Origin: Nitrososphaera_A sp036522495
Lineage (GTDB): Archaea; Thermoproteota; Nitrososphaeria; Nitrososphaerales; Nitrososphaeraceae
Direction of reading: 5' to 3'
DNA length: 25,816 nucleotides
Assembly: GCA_036522495.1 (NCBI GenBank)
Contig: DATDFS010000049.1
Span: 1 to 25,816, forward strand
Under the pieces are notes generated by a model. The model was not told where the DNA came from and did no database searches. It saw only the letters and a list, made by a program, of their open reading frames with translations. Each line of letters begins with the position of its first letter. Within the stretch, counting starts at the first letter, position 1. Shown one piece after another: positions 15,470 to 23,783 of the stretch. The translations under genes were made by a program, and so were the position numbers.

Positions 15470-16615
15470 TCACACTAGAGGTTTCATTTTTTCTAATGCA
15501 ACAGTGGTTACTTCGGGATTTGCCCTTAATCCAAGTATATTAATTGCAGATGCAATAGACGACAGAGTTCTCATCACATGATATCTATTGACTTCTCCCA
15601 TGGACCCGACTCTGAATACTTTACCTTTTAGATCGCCGAATCCGCCTGCAACAAGGACCTTGAACTGTTCTGACAGCAATCCTCTGAATTTCTTGTCGTC
15701 CATTCCTGGTAGATAGTTAACTGCTATTACCACATTGCTTCGAGCATCTGGTTTTGCAAATGGCGTCAAGCCCATTGCATTTAGACCTGCATAGAATGCT
15801 TCTGAACATATTCTGTGACGTTCAATTCTTTTATCTAGTCCTTCTTCTAGAATTATATCAAGTGCTTCGTTGAATGCATAGAAGAGAGAAAGAGATGGAG
15901 TGAATGGCATTTCAAAATTTTCTTCATAATACTTAAAATAGCGTTTTAGATTAAGATATTGAGTTGGCGGTGGGTTAGACTGCATATGTTTCTTTGCTCT
16001 TGAGCTAATTGACATCGGTGAGACGCCAGGTGGGGCAGCTAATGCCTTTTGTGATGCAGTGACGCAGATGTCTATATTCCATTTATCAACTGGTAGTTCG
16101 TCACCGCCTAAAATTGAAACAGCATCTGCAATAAAGAATGCACCACTTCTGCTACATAATTCTCCTATCTTATCCATATATCTGAGTGTGGTACCAGTAG
16201 ATGTTTCATTGTAAACTGCATAGATTGCCTTGACATCCTTATTTTGATCAGCAGCTTCCTCGATTTTTTCAAATGGAGGATTTTCACCATACGGTGCCTT
16301 AATTCTGATTGCCTGACCTCCCCAACTATCAATTAAATCTGCCAGCCGCGTGCCGAATTCACCATTAACAGGAATAATTGCCTTGTCACCTTTCTTAATT
16401 AGGTTAATGACGGATGCTTCTACTACTCCAGTTCCAGACGTAGTCAGTAAAATGATTTCACCATTTGTTTGAAATACTTTTTGTGTCTTTTCGACAATAG
16501 TCTTATACAACACACGAAAATCATCACTTCTGTGATTGATTATAGGTGCAAGCATTGCATTCATAACTCTGTTTGGTACGTTTGTAGGACCAGGAAGCAT
16601 AACCAAATATTCCAT
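15470..16615 (-). CDS. Class V PLP aminotransferase (alanine/serine-glyoxylate type)
   Basis: A 381-residue fold-type I, class V aminotransferase. MLPGPTNVPNRV at 6-17 is the typical substrate-loop start of alanine/serine-glyoxylate aminotransferases. LLTTSGTGVVEA (56-67) binds the PLP phosphate, ADAVS (163-167) carries the ring-contacting Asp, and TASQKALAAPPG holds the Schiff-base Lys190. Length is normal for the group. It transfers an amino group from alanine or serine to glyoxylate or a related keto acid. Some archaeal members instead act in amino-acid or cofactor routes, so the substrate is open. It starts with ATG and is divergent from the peptidase gene with only 62 bp between them, sharing an A/T-rich promoter core. 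The FKBP gene lies downstream on the same strand. Confidence 0.86.
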   Translation of the reverse strand: MEYLVMLPGPTNVPNRVMNAMLAPIINHRSDDFRVLYKTIVEKTQKVFQTNGEIILLTTSGTGVVEASVINLIKKGDKAIIPVNGEFGTRLADLIDSWGGQAIRIKAPYGENPPFEKIEEAADQNKDVKAIYAVYNETSTGTTLRYMDKIGELCSRSGAFFIADAVSILGGDELPVDKWNIDICVTASQKALAAPPGVSPMSISSRAKKHMQSNPPPTQYLNLKRYFKYYEENFEMPFTPSLSLFYAFNEALDIILEEGLDKRIERHRICSEAFYAGLNAMGLTPFAKPDARSNVVIAVNYLPGMDDKKFRGLLSEQFKVLVAGGFGDLKGKVFRVGSMGEVNRYHVMRTLSSIASAINILGLRANPEVTTVALEKMKPLV

Positions 16616-16649
16616 GCTATTTCTTCAATTACACCACACATACTCGCCG

Positions 16650-16660
16650 ATATTTATAAT
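16650..16660. promoter_or_regulatory. Shared TATA-like core of the divergent aminotransferase and peptidase genes
   Basis: ATATTTATAAT reads as a TATA box on both strands. On the plus strand its centre is about 22 nt from the peptidase ATG (16678), which suggests a leaderless mRNA. On the minus strand it is about 41 nt from the aminotransferase ATG (16615), allowing a leader of about 15 nt. No second TATA candidate fits as well in the 62-bp gap. Confidence 0.4.
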
Positions 16661-16677
16661 TACTTTGATCAGTAAAG

Positions 16678-17793
16678 ATGATAAAACTCTCTAGAGACAT
16701 CTACCATGTTATGAAAGAACGCCAAGCTAAACTTTTGGAGTATGCCGGTAGAATTGGATATAATGCTGTAGTTGCATTTCAACCTGAAAATGTATTTTAT
16801 CTCACACGCTTCTGGGGAGAAGCAGTTGCCATTTGTATGGACAATAAAACTAAATTAATTGCACCTGCATTAGAGGTAGATAGGGCTCAACAGTCGTCAT
16901 TCAAGGACTGTGAGATTATTCCAACAGAAAGAGGCAGAGACATGATTTGTACACTTATCTCCGAAATCAATGGAAAAGTGACATGTACAGACTGTAGTGA
17001 TTATTATACTATCGAAAATATCCAAAATAAAGTTGGTAGAAAATCATTTGTGATCAATAACGAACTATTCTTTCAAATTCGACAAATCAAAGATGAAGAA
17101 GAAATCAAAACAATCTCAAAAGCAGCTGAAATTTTGGATATTCTTTATCAAGTCTGCATCGAGGAGATCAAAGTCGGATTGTCAGAACGTGATTTGCAAG
17201 CAAAAATAATTTTCGAAGCTATGAAAATGGGTGCAAATCCGCCATCTTATAGATCAACATTAAATCCCTTAATTATTGCCGGAGGTCCAAATGGCGCTTT
17301 ACCACATGCGGAAATCTCTGATCGTAAATTCATGATAGGCGATATGATTGTTGTAGATTTCACTTTGAGATATTTTGGCTATATTGCTGATGCAACCAGA
17401 ACTTTTGCCCTAGTTTCAGTTACATCCGAAATGAAAAAGATATACGATATTGTTAAACAATCCCAGCAGGCAGGAATAGATGCAGTGAATGATGGTGTCA
17501 TGTGCGGTCAAGTTGATGCTGCATGCAGAGATCTGATTGGGAAATACGGCTATGCCAAATACTTTGTCCATTCAACAGGACATGGAATTGGTCTTGATGT
17601 TCATGAACCACCATGGCTGCGTATGAAAAATCAAGAACTATTGGAAAAAAACATGGCAGTAACAATCGAACCAGGAATATACTTAAAAGATAAATTTGGC
17701 GTAAGGATTGAAGACAGTGTTATAGTCAACTCTAATAATGGAAGAGTAATGAATCTTAATGCATTCACAAAAGATCTGATCGTACTTGGTTAA
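16678..17793 (+). CDS. M24B metallopeptidase, Xaa-Pro dipeptidase/aminopeptidase type
   Basis: A 371-residue proline-specific peptidase. Residues 1-130 form the N-terminal creatinase-type domain. Residues 138-371 are the pita-bread catalytic domain with all five dimetal ligands: D227 (VVDFT), D238 (ADATR), H302 (HSTGHGIG), E331 (TIEPGIY) and E345 (RIEDSV). Supporting histidines are at 210 (LPHAEIS) and 309 (DVHEPP). It cleaves Xaa-Pro bonds in the cytoplasm, recycling peptides, with Mn, Co or Fe. Choosing between dipeptidase and aminopeptidase needs substrate data. Its promoter is shared with the divergent aminotransferase gene, so both may respond to amino-acid supply (inference). Confidence 0.9.
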   Translation: MIKLSRDIYHVMKERQAKLLEYAGRIGYNAVVAFQPENVFYLTRFWGEAVAICMDNKTKLIAPALEVDRAQQSSFKDCEIIPTERGRDMICTLISEINGKVTCTDCSDYYTIENIQNKVGRKSFVINNELFFQIRQIKDEEEIKTISKAAEILDILYQVCIEEIKVGLSERDLQAKIIFEAMKMGANPPSYRSTLNPLIIAGGPNGALPHAEISDRKFMIGDMIVVDFTLRYFGYIADATRTFALVSVTSEMKKIYDIVKQSQQAGIDAVNDGVMCGQVDAACRDLIGKYGYAKYFVHSTGHGIGLDVHEPPWLRMKNQELLEKNMAVTIEPGIYLKDKFGVRIEDSVIVNSNNGRVMNLNAFTKDLIVLG

Positions 17794-18116
17794 GGTTCAT
17801 ATACTCTTGTCTTTAAGCTAACATTTTCAAAGATGTATATAAATTATCAATAGTGGCGACCTTGAAAATTCGCGTAAGCCTAGTTTTATACAATGCTAGA
17901 AAATTGAACTGAGTTAAATGACTTGAGTTAATGCTTTTACGTTTATCTTGGAGTTCCGAAAAGCAATAGATCATGAAGCTAATGACTTGGCCTTGTGAAT
18001 ATAACACTCAATTGGCAAATTATTATGATTCCCAGTTACCCGCAAAAGGTATAGACTTTTTTATGACCGATTTAACAGTATAATTATTCAATTTCATCTC
18101 CTCTAGTTTAGAGTTA
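17794..18116. other. Gene-free stretch between convergent genes
   Basis: No supported gene. A minus-strand frame at 17813-18007 lacks recognisable features. A 5-bp hairpin, CTCTA-GTT-TAGAG (18101-18113), lies just after the stop of the LEA14-like gene and could help end its transcript. No tRNA or C/D-box RNA could be seen. Confidence 0.35.
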
Positions 18117-18647
18117 CTAAAGCTGAGCGCTAAACTTTTTTGGAGAAGCGCTGAATCCGGATTCTATCTGTGCTATGCCTTCTACGCTCCATCTTATCTG
18201 CTTTGCTGCTTCGGGATTTGATAACATTCTCTTGAGAATTGAGGTATTAGCGTTTGAGGATGTTAATAGAAATGATGATTTCAATGTTGAATAGGAATTA
18301 TAATAAAGCTGGGGTCTTCCATTAAGTGGAATATCTTCATATGACAAAGTACCATTGCCTAATGACTTACCATCTGCAAATAACTGGTAGTCAATCCTTG
18401 ACGTTGTCAATGTCTGTTGAGTCGGATTATATACATTAAAATAGACATTTAACTGGGCTTTTTGACTAGCGTTTGTAATGTCCTGAGGCACTGCTTCTAC
18501 CTTTGAAAGTTTTATGGAAAGCTTATTTAGATCGGCTGGAAGTGTAATGGTGAGAATCAGCGGAAGTAGAATGATTATGATTGCAATCGCTGCAATTACT
18601 CCAACAAGAATAATCCTGCGCCTACTTAGAAACATAGAATTGTTCAA
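18117..18647 (-). CDS. Membrane-anchored LEA14-like (WHy-domain) protein
   Basis: A 176-residue protein with a short basic N-terminus (SRRR), one membrane helix (residues 12-34, ILVGVIAAIAIIIILLPLIL) and an external beta-sandwich. The domain shows the late-embryogenesis-abundant type 2 pattern: LNVYFNVYNPTQQTLTTSRI, then DYQLFADGKSLGNGTLSYED with the typical small-residue turn, and a closing SVEGIAQIESG. WHy domains are associated with desiccation and stress tolerance and are common in archaea; the exact function is unknown. It is divergent from the CopD-like gene with 80 bp between starts. The domain call rests on the pattern, not on a signature residue. Confidence 0.62.
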   Translation of the reverse strand: MNNSMFLSRRRIILVGVIAAIAIIIILLPLILTITLPADLNKLSIKLSKVEAVPQDITNASQKAQLNVYFNVYNPTQQTLTTSRIDYQLFADGKSLGNGTLSYEDIPLNGRPQLYYNSYSTLKSSFLLTSSNANTSILKRMLSNPEAAKQIRWSVEGIAQIESGFSASPKKFSAQL

Positions 18648-18727
18648 CGCTAGGTGGACAAATAGTGAATTAAAACCTTTCTTCTATCAGTATGAATAAT
18701 ATATCATGATGAGCTTCTAGTTAGAGG

Positions 18728-19228
18728 ATGGTTCTTGCTGATAGCTTGATCATATGGTTGCATCTAACTTGTGCTTCGATATGGGTGGGGGGATCAATTT
18801 TCGTTGGCATCGTTCTTTCACCTATGCTCAAAATCATTACAATTACAATAGAAGAACGTGTTGCGCTTATGATCAAAATTGGCAGGCAATTTAATAAGAT
18901 AGCAATGCCATCGTTTGGGATTTTAATAATAACAGGCATTTATAATTCACGTTCTTTCTTTGGAAATCCAAGTGCATTTCTCGGAACTGAGTATGGAATA
19001 ATTCTTTTGATCAAAATTATTCTAGTTATAGCAACTCTTTCGACGTATGCTATACATGTTCGAATCCTCAATACTGAAACAGAAAGAAAACTCACAGTAG
19101 GAAATGCTGGCAATATATATGTTCAATCTATTCGATCAAAAATAATTTCGCTTGGCAGAATTACAGTTATTCTATCAGTCTTAATACTTTTATTTGCATC
19201 ATTACTTCATAGCGGCGGTGGATTATAA
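18728..19228 (+). CDS. CopD-like integral membrane protein
   Basis: A 166-residue protein with four predicted membrane helices (about 6-32, 58-76, 88-110 and 140-160). The first helix carries WLHLTCASIWVGGSIFVG (His12, Trp19, Gly-Gly), the hallmark of the CopD/PcoD and related DUF families, where the His may bind copper or heme. GILIITGIYNSR in helix 2 also fits. CopD is linked with copper uptake, and ammonia-oxidising archaea depend heavily on copper, but single-domain copies also occur in other redox settings. A purine-rich GAGG sits right before the ATG. It is divergent from the LEA14-like gene. Confidence 0.66.
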   Translation: MVLADSLIIWLHLTCASIWVGGSIFVGIVLSPMLKIITITIEERVALMIKIGRQFNKIAMPSFGILIITGIYNSRSFFGNPSAFLGTEYGIILLIKIILVIATLSTYAIHVRILNTETERKLTVGNAGNIYVQSIRSKIISLGRITVILSVLILLFASLLHSGGGL

Positions 19229-19309
19229 CAACATAATTTTAAATATAGTTATTACTCTGTATTAAGGTGTGATGACACTAACCTGCGCCGATCGCCTATT
19301 CAGCGAAAT

Positions 19310-19397
19310 GACGAGATGCACCTCGTCTGATACATATATAAATCTATATACATAGATTCACATTCACATGTTCGCTATCGATTGCGGTGTGTGAATG
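19310..19397 (+). other. Two hairpins with a TATA-like box between them; candidate small RNA
   Basis: GACGAG-ATGCAC-CTCGTC at 19310-19327 is a 6-bp perfect hairpin. A TATA-like TATATAAAT lies at 19336-19343. About 25 nt further on, CATTCACA (19361-19368) pairs with TGTGAATG (19390-19397), with CGC/GCG pairing inside the loop. The order of TATA, 25 nt, then structured sequence resembles a small promoter and transcript start between convergent genes. There is no open frame. The alternative is a bidirectional termination zone for the flanking genes. Confidence 0.28.
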
Positions 19398-19430
19398 TAG
19401 GTGCACATACTAAGAAAGAGCTGCTGTTTA

Positions 19431-20099
19431 TTACTGCTTCATTAGAGAGATTACAGTTTTAGCAATTTCAGAACTTCCGAATAACAAAACAATTGATTGA
19501 TCCTTTTTTTTCCTGAACGGATTTAATTCCATTATATTGAGTTGTCCATCAATCAAAAATTCTAGCTGTGTTGAGTTCTTTGTAACGTTCACATTTCTGA
19601 TTCCGAATTTTTTTCTCATGAGGCTGTCAGGATTACTATGGTCAAGTAGTGTTAATTTATGTACTGCATCTACAAATGAGTTAAATAGTGTAAAGATCGG
19701 ATCTACTGTTGAACTATTTTCTGTGATTGTGCCCCATTTTACTCTACTTTCTGGAGTAGATGCTAGATTATCAAAAGTTTTTACAAAGTCTTCAAATACA
19801 GATTCCACAGTAACATCAACTGCATGATCATTTAATCTAATAAAGTATGAAGTAATCTTTTGATCTGTAAATTCCATTCCTTTATATTTTATATATAACA
19901 TTGGTTGACCATATTTTACAACATATACTTCACAGCCAGATATTTGTTTTGCCAAACTTACAAAATAGTCTCTGGCTAAAGTATTCTTAAATGTAGAATT
20001 CATTTTGGAAACTATCATTAGCTTGATTAAATCACGGATAAAATTGTCAGCGTATTTTCGAAATTCTTCGAAATCATAGCGTATCTCTTCTGTCACCAA
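19431..20099 (-). CDS. Unknown soluble protein
   Basis: A 222-residue protein with no membrane segment or signal peptide. The N-terminal half is helical and charged (YDFEEFRKYADNFIRDLIKLM), followed by beta-rich sequence (CEVYVVKYGQPMLYIKYKGM, then VDVTVESVFEDFVKTF). The C-terminal part has FRKKKDQSIVLLFGSSEIAKT, which could be a small nucleotide- or phosphate-contacting turn but is not a Walker motif. It starts at TTG, with GTG as the next codon. I do not recognise a family; it may be a lineage-specific protein. Codon use and base composition resemble the neighbours, so it is likely real. Convergent with the CopD-like gene. Confidence 0.7.
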   Translation of the reverse strand: MVTEEIRYDFEEFRKYADNFIRDLIKLMIVSKMNSTFKNTLARDYFVSLAKQISGCEVYVVKYGQPMLYIKYKGMEFTDQKITSYFIRLNDHAVDVTVESVFEDFVKTFDNLASTPESRVKWGTITENSSTVDPIFTLFNSFVDAVHKLTLLDHSNPDSLMRKKFGIRNVNVTKNSTQLEFLIDGQLNIMELNPFRKKKDQSIVLLFGSSEIAKTVISLMKQ

Positions 20100-20355
20100 G
20101 TCCTATAGGCTATGACTACTGTGCAAATAAGCTTTCTATAATTTTTACCTTGCTAGTAAGATATATTATTGCGAAGGAAGGAGTATGAAACCTTCCTGCA
20201 GGCGATACATGATACATGTGACAACTTCTAGTACAAGCATAAACTCCATGAACGTCTATGCTAATATAAGGATAGAGAGTCAGTACAAAGTTACAATTAG
20301 CACCCTGATTTATAAGAATGTAGCGGATATCAAATAACATCAAATAGGATTTTTA

Positions 20356-20517
20356 CTAACTAGCTGCCGCTTCAACAGTAATTCCAGGAACATCCCCCAA
20401 ATATAACGAATTAGTATTCTGATTGTACTTAAGATTGGACATTGTAAGCACCTTAAAACCATTATCATACAAATACTTCATTTCTGCATAGACAGGTCTG
20501 GACTCAGAGGCTTGTAA
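20356..20517 (-). pseudogene. C-terminal remnant resembling polysaccharide deacetylase proteins
   Basis: The minus strand encodes YAEMKYLYDNGFKVLTMSNL, then YNQNTNSLYLGDVPGI, and stops at 20356-20358. The first part matches the familiar end of NodB-type polysaccharide deacetylases, where a helix and strand (YLHDNGFKVLTM) close the catalytic barrel. Only about 50 codons survive; an in-frame TGA at 20518-20520 ends it upstream and no deacetylase active-site motif is visible. Identification is by short similarity only. Confidence 0.5.
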
Positions 20518-20814
20518 TCAATCTTTGATTCTCATTGGAATATATAAGCAGACAGTAATATAAATTTAATATTTTTGAATCTTTAATACACGAAGCCGTA
20601 AATACTATAGTACAAAAATCATTTTTGATAGACTATTAATAATTATAGGGTCTATATACTGACAGGCTTTAATGGTTTGTACGGGTCGGTTCGGGCCTAT
20701 TATAATGGGTAAATTCACATTGGTAGAAATATTTGGAGTGAACACAGCCGAGACGTACATTTTAGATACACACGTAATATTTTTTACAACCATATGAATA
20801 TGCATAAGTAGCCA
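20518..20814. other. Upstream region of the acyl-CoA synthetase gene
   Basis: No gene is supported. A/T-rich segments near 20540-20585 and 20780-20800 could carry the promoter; the one at 20780-20790 is about 30 nt before the TTG start. The block 20675-20700 (GTACGGGTCGGTTCGGGCC) is a GC-rich island that is unusual for this DNA. The preceding stretch 20100-20355 has a 75-codon minus frame without recognisable features and a 6-bp hairpin at 20176-20196. Confidence 0.3.
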
Positions 20815-22770
20815 TTGTATGCTAACAATAACAATTTTATATACACCCCTACCAATGAAAAAAGAATCAATAGCAACATTTCACACTTCATGATAAAACA
20901 CGGAATTACAGATTATTCTCACCTTTTGCAAAAGTCCACTGAAAATATTGGGTGGTACTGGAATGCGGTCAACGAGGACCTTGACTTAGAATGGTATAAA
21001 GAGTATGACCAACTTTTTGACTCATCAAGCGGAATTCCATGGACAAAATGGTTCATAAATGGTAAATGCAATATAATCGCCAACGTAATTGATAGACATG
21101 CAAAAAATCAACCAGATAAGATTGCCTATATTTTTGAAAATGAAAGAGGAAATATTAGAAAAGTCTCATATAGAAAGCTTGAGACTGAAGTAAACATACT
21201 TGCTTGTGCTTTAAATGATGCAGATATTAAAAAGGGTGATATTGTTGCGATTTATTTACCAATGATCCCTGAAGCGTTCTTTTCAATTTTTGCCTGCTCT
21301 AAAATAGGTGCAGTACATACAACGATCTTTTCTGGATTTAGCGGCAAAGCTTTACATTCACGACTTAGGAACTCAAATGCAAAGATGCTAATTACATCAA
21401 ATAAAATGCATCGACATTCTGATGATATCAACCTTAAAAGTCAGTGGATAGATGCAATAAAAAATACAAATGTTTCTAAAGTTATTGTGGTAGGAGATGA
21501 TGGAGAGGGAGAAAAAGAAGACGATTGCAATAACAAAATAATTAACTACAAAGAGTTTGTAAAAGAAGCAAAGTCAAATGGAAAACACTGTGATACAGAG
21601 ATTATGGATTCAGAAGATCCTCTATTTATTCTTTATACATCAGGCACTACTGGTGAACCGAAAGGTACTATTCAGGTGCATGGTGGTTTTACTGTAGTTG
21701 CTGCTCAGCAAACTGCCTTTCTGATTGATATGAAACCAACTGATACTTTATTTTGGTATGCCGATATCGGTTGGATTACCGGTCAGACATGGGTTGTATA
21801 CGGTAGCCCTATGATTGGAGGTAGCGCTCTAATTTATGAAGGTACCCTTGACTATCCAAAGCCAGATACATGGTGCAGATTAATTGACAAACACAAAGTT
21901 ACAATTTTTGGTGCTCCTCCTACAGCAATCAGGATTTTTATAAAGAATAACATATCGACAAACAATTACAATTTTTCATCATTGAGAATTTTGGCGATGA
22001 CTGGAGAGTCAATAAACAAGGAGGCTTGGATATGGTATTTTGAAAATGTGGGTAAAAAACGATGTCCAATAATTAATTTATCAGGCGGTACAGAAATTGG
22101 AGGAGCTATCCTTAGTTCTTTACCGATTACGTCTTTGAAGCCTTGCACAGTAGGCTATCCTGTTCCTGGATTTGATGTTGACGTTTTTGATGATGCGGGT
22201 AAGCACACCAACAAAGGTTACTTGGTAATCAAGAAACCTTGGCCATCAATGACTAGAGGAATTCTAAATGATCAATACAGATTTATTGAAACGTACTGGT
22301 CAAAGTACAAAGATGTATGGTATCATGGCGATCTAATATTTGTAGATTCTAATGGATTATGGTACATACATGGGAGAACCGATGATATCATCAAGGTATC
22401 CGGACATAGGATTGGACCAGCGGAGATCGAAGCTGCGGTTACATCCCATCCTTCAATAGCAGAAGCCGCAGCGATAGGAATACCAGACAAAATAAAAGGC
22501 GAGTCAATATCCATATACGTAATTTTGAAAACTAAGCCACCATCAGCTCATATAACAAATAACGATATTCTAAAAGATGAAATTATCAAGACTGTTGAAA
22601 ATACTATCGGAAAGTTCGCCTGTCCCAAACAAATTAAATTCGTCTCTGATCTGCCCAAGACCAGAACAGGTAAACTTGTCAGGCGATTAATTAGGGCAAA
22701 AATATCAAATAGTATAGAAGATCGGGATTTAACAATGATCGAAAATCCAACATCACTTGATAATTTTTGA
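20815..22770 (+). CDS. AMP-forming acyl-CoA synthetase, acetyl-CoA synthetase type with altered acyl pocket
   Basis: A 651-residue ANL-superfamily enzyme that activates a carboxylic acid to acyl-CoA via acyl-AMP. The acetyl-CoA synthetase N-terminal domain is visible (YWNAVNEDLDLEWYKEY). The ATP phosphate loop is LYTSGTTGEPKG (273-284). WYADIGWITGQTW, HGDLIF (504-509) and GRTDDIIKVSGHRIGPAEIE follow, and the catalytic lysine motif PKTRTGK has Lys620, a known acetylation target in this family. Where acetate enzymes have W-Q-T-E, this one reads SGGTE: the pocket Trp is Gly424, so a larger acid is likely (propionate, 3-hydroxypropionate, a branched acid or acetoacetate). The start is TTG, with a stop codon just upstream in frame. 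Monocistronic with a long upstream region. Confidence 0.88.
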   Translation: MYANNNNFIYTPTNEKRINSNISHFMIKHGITDYSHLLQKSTENIGWYWNAVNEDLDLEWYKEYDQLFDSSSGIPWTKWFINGKCNIIANVIDRHAKNQPDKIAYIFENERGNIRKVSYRKLETEVNILACALNDADIKKGDIVAIYLPMIPEAFFSIFACSKIGAVHTTIFSGFSGKALHSRLRNSNAKMLITSNKMHRHSDDINLKSQWIDAIKNTNVSKVIVVGDDGEGEKEDDCNNKIINYKEFVKEAKSNGKHCDTEIMDSEDPLFILYTSGTTGEPKGTIQVHGGFTVVAAQQTAFLIDMKPTDTLFWYADIGWITGQTWVVYGSPMIGGSALIYEGTLDYPKPDTWCRLIDKHKVTIFGAPPTAIRIFIKNNISTNNYNFSSLRILAMTGESINKEAWIWYFENVGKKRCPIINLSGGTEIGGAILSSLPITSLKPCTVGYPVPGFDVDVFDDAGKHTNKGYLVIKKPWPSMTRGILNDQYRFIETYWSKYKDVWYHGDLIFVDSNGLWYIHGRTDDIIKVSGHRIGPAEIEAAVTSHPSIAEAAAIGIPDKIKGESISIYVILKTKPPSAHITNNDILKDEIIKTVENTIGKFACPKQIKFVSDLPKTRTGKLVRRLIRAKISNSIEDRDLTMIENPTSLDNF

Positions 22771-23355
22771 GCATATAATTTCTAAGTGGTCCAATAGGTA
22801 GTTGGGATGAAAGTATGTCTTTATCGTTTATCTTTCAGGCTTTTTTGCAGATAATTATCATCATATTCTTACACGACAGCAACCAGAAAAAGCAAAAGTA
22901 GTAGAGGAGTGTCATACGGGCAGAGAGCAATAGATCGGCCCATGATCAGTATCGTGCTATTAATGACGCACTTCTTCTGTGTCTCCTCTACTACTGCTAT
23001 TGGCAATGGTACTTGTTTAATTATTAAATATTAACCAGAATGAAACCTAATTTTTTAACTTTCTGTCTTTCATTGGATAATTTGTATAATGATTGCTATG
23101 TATTTATCTACCTATTTATAACCATCAGAATAATAGTGCCATAGTTATAATGGATAAGATCACGGAACTATTTATTAGTTCACTTCGGTTACACTGTCAT
23201 ATCCAACGTGTTGTAGTAACGCCCTCCTTAGCGTGTTTATTTATAGACTATATGCATGATGAAAACTTGAATACTATATCAACTTTCGGAATACCCATAT
23301 GGAAAAGGCATTAACGTATATACAAAATATGTACATTGAAAAAAATATGAAGTCA
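22771..23355. other. Gene-free stretch containing a long imperfect hairpin
   Basis: No supported gene; the plus frame at 23093-23314 shows no recognisable features. The notable element is the inverted repeat at 22897-22995, described separately. The remainder is A/T-rich without direct repeats that I could see. Confidence 0.4.
22897..22995. repeat. 13-bp perfect inverted repeat enclosing further nested pairing
   Basis: AGTAGTAGAGGAG (22897-22909) matches CTCCTCTACTACT (22983-22995) perfectly. Inside, GTCAT pairs with ATGAC, then AGCA with TGCT, ATA with TAT, and GATC with GATC around the loop GGCCCAT. The element is about 99 nt and lies 127 nt after the acyl-CoA synthetase stop. Flanking bases show no target-site duplication, so a structured RNA or mRNA end element is at least as likely as a MITE. 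Confidence 0.45.
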
Positions 23356-23664
23356 TTAGACTTCTACATATAGAGTATCTTTTTCTACGCTGACTTTGAA
23401 AGACTGTTCTGGCTTTAATTTTTGTGGGAACCATTTTAGATTACCTGTCGCGATATCCCATTTTGCACCATGCCAAGGACAGGTCAACTCCGTACCATTA
23501 AGTTCGCCTTCATGTAGCTCAGCTCCAGCATGATTGCAAATATCACTCATCGCATAATAATTTCCATTTACATTTGTAACTAGAATTTCTTTTCCACCCG
23601 CTGTTACATGAGTTAGTTTTCCTTCACCAATATCAGAAGTTTTGCCCACAACAACTCTCGCCAT
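23356..23664 (-). CDS. Rieske [2Fe-2S] ferredoxin-type protein
   Basis: A 102-residue soluble Rieske domain. The cluster ligands are C43-x-H45 (DICNHAGAELHEG) and C62-x2-H65 (TCPWHGAKWD), with 16 residues between the two boxes, as in small dioxygenase-type ferredoxins rather than bc1 Rieske proteins. It carries one electron to an unknown partner; the membrane anchor and the disulfide Cys pair of respiratory Rieske proteins are absent. The start is ATG. A TATA-like CTTAAAATAT is about 23 nt upstream on the minus strand, suggesting a leaderless mRNA. Its neighbours give no oxygenase partner. Confidence 0.91.
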   Translation of the reverse strand: MARVVVGKTSDIGEGKLTHVTAGGKEILVTNVNGNYYAMSDICNHAGAELHEGELNGTELTCPWHGAKWDIATGNLKWFPQKLKPEQSFKVSVEKDTLYVEV

Positions 23665-23783
23665 GAAATTCCTATTAAAAGTGCCATATTTTAAGTAACA
23701 GCATTTACTGTCGTAATTGTATGCTGATCCTTATATCTTTTTAATTCATATGCATTCAAAATGAAAAATGTATATTATTTTTA

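Noticed and set aside
17813..18007. Minus-strand 64-codon frame between the peptidase and LEA14-like genes
   Set aside because: No recognisable domain, composition like non-coding A/T-rich DNA, no promoter or neighbour support.
20116..20343. Minus-strand 75-codon frame downstream of the deacetylase relic
   Set aside because: Mixed composition rich in Cys, His and Tyr, with no motif; it overlaps a hairpin and follows a decayed gene, so chance is more likely.
23093..23314. Plus-strand 73-codon frame before the Rieske gene
   Set aside because: No family features, no promoter-like element placed for it; the region looks non-coding.
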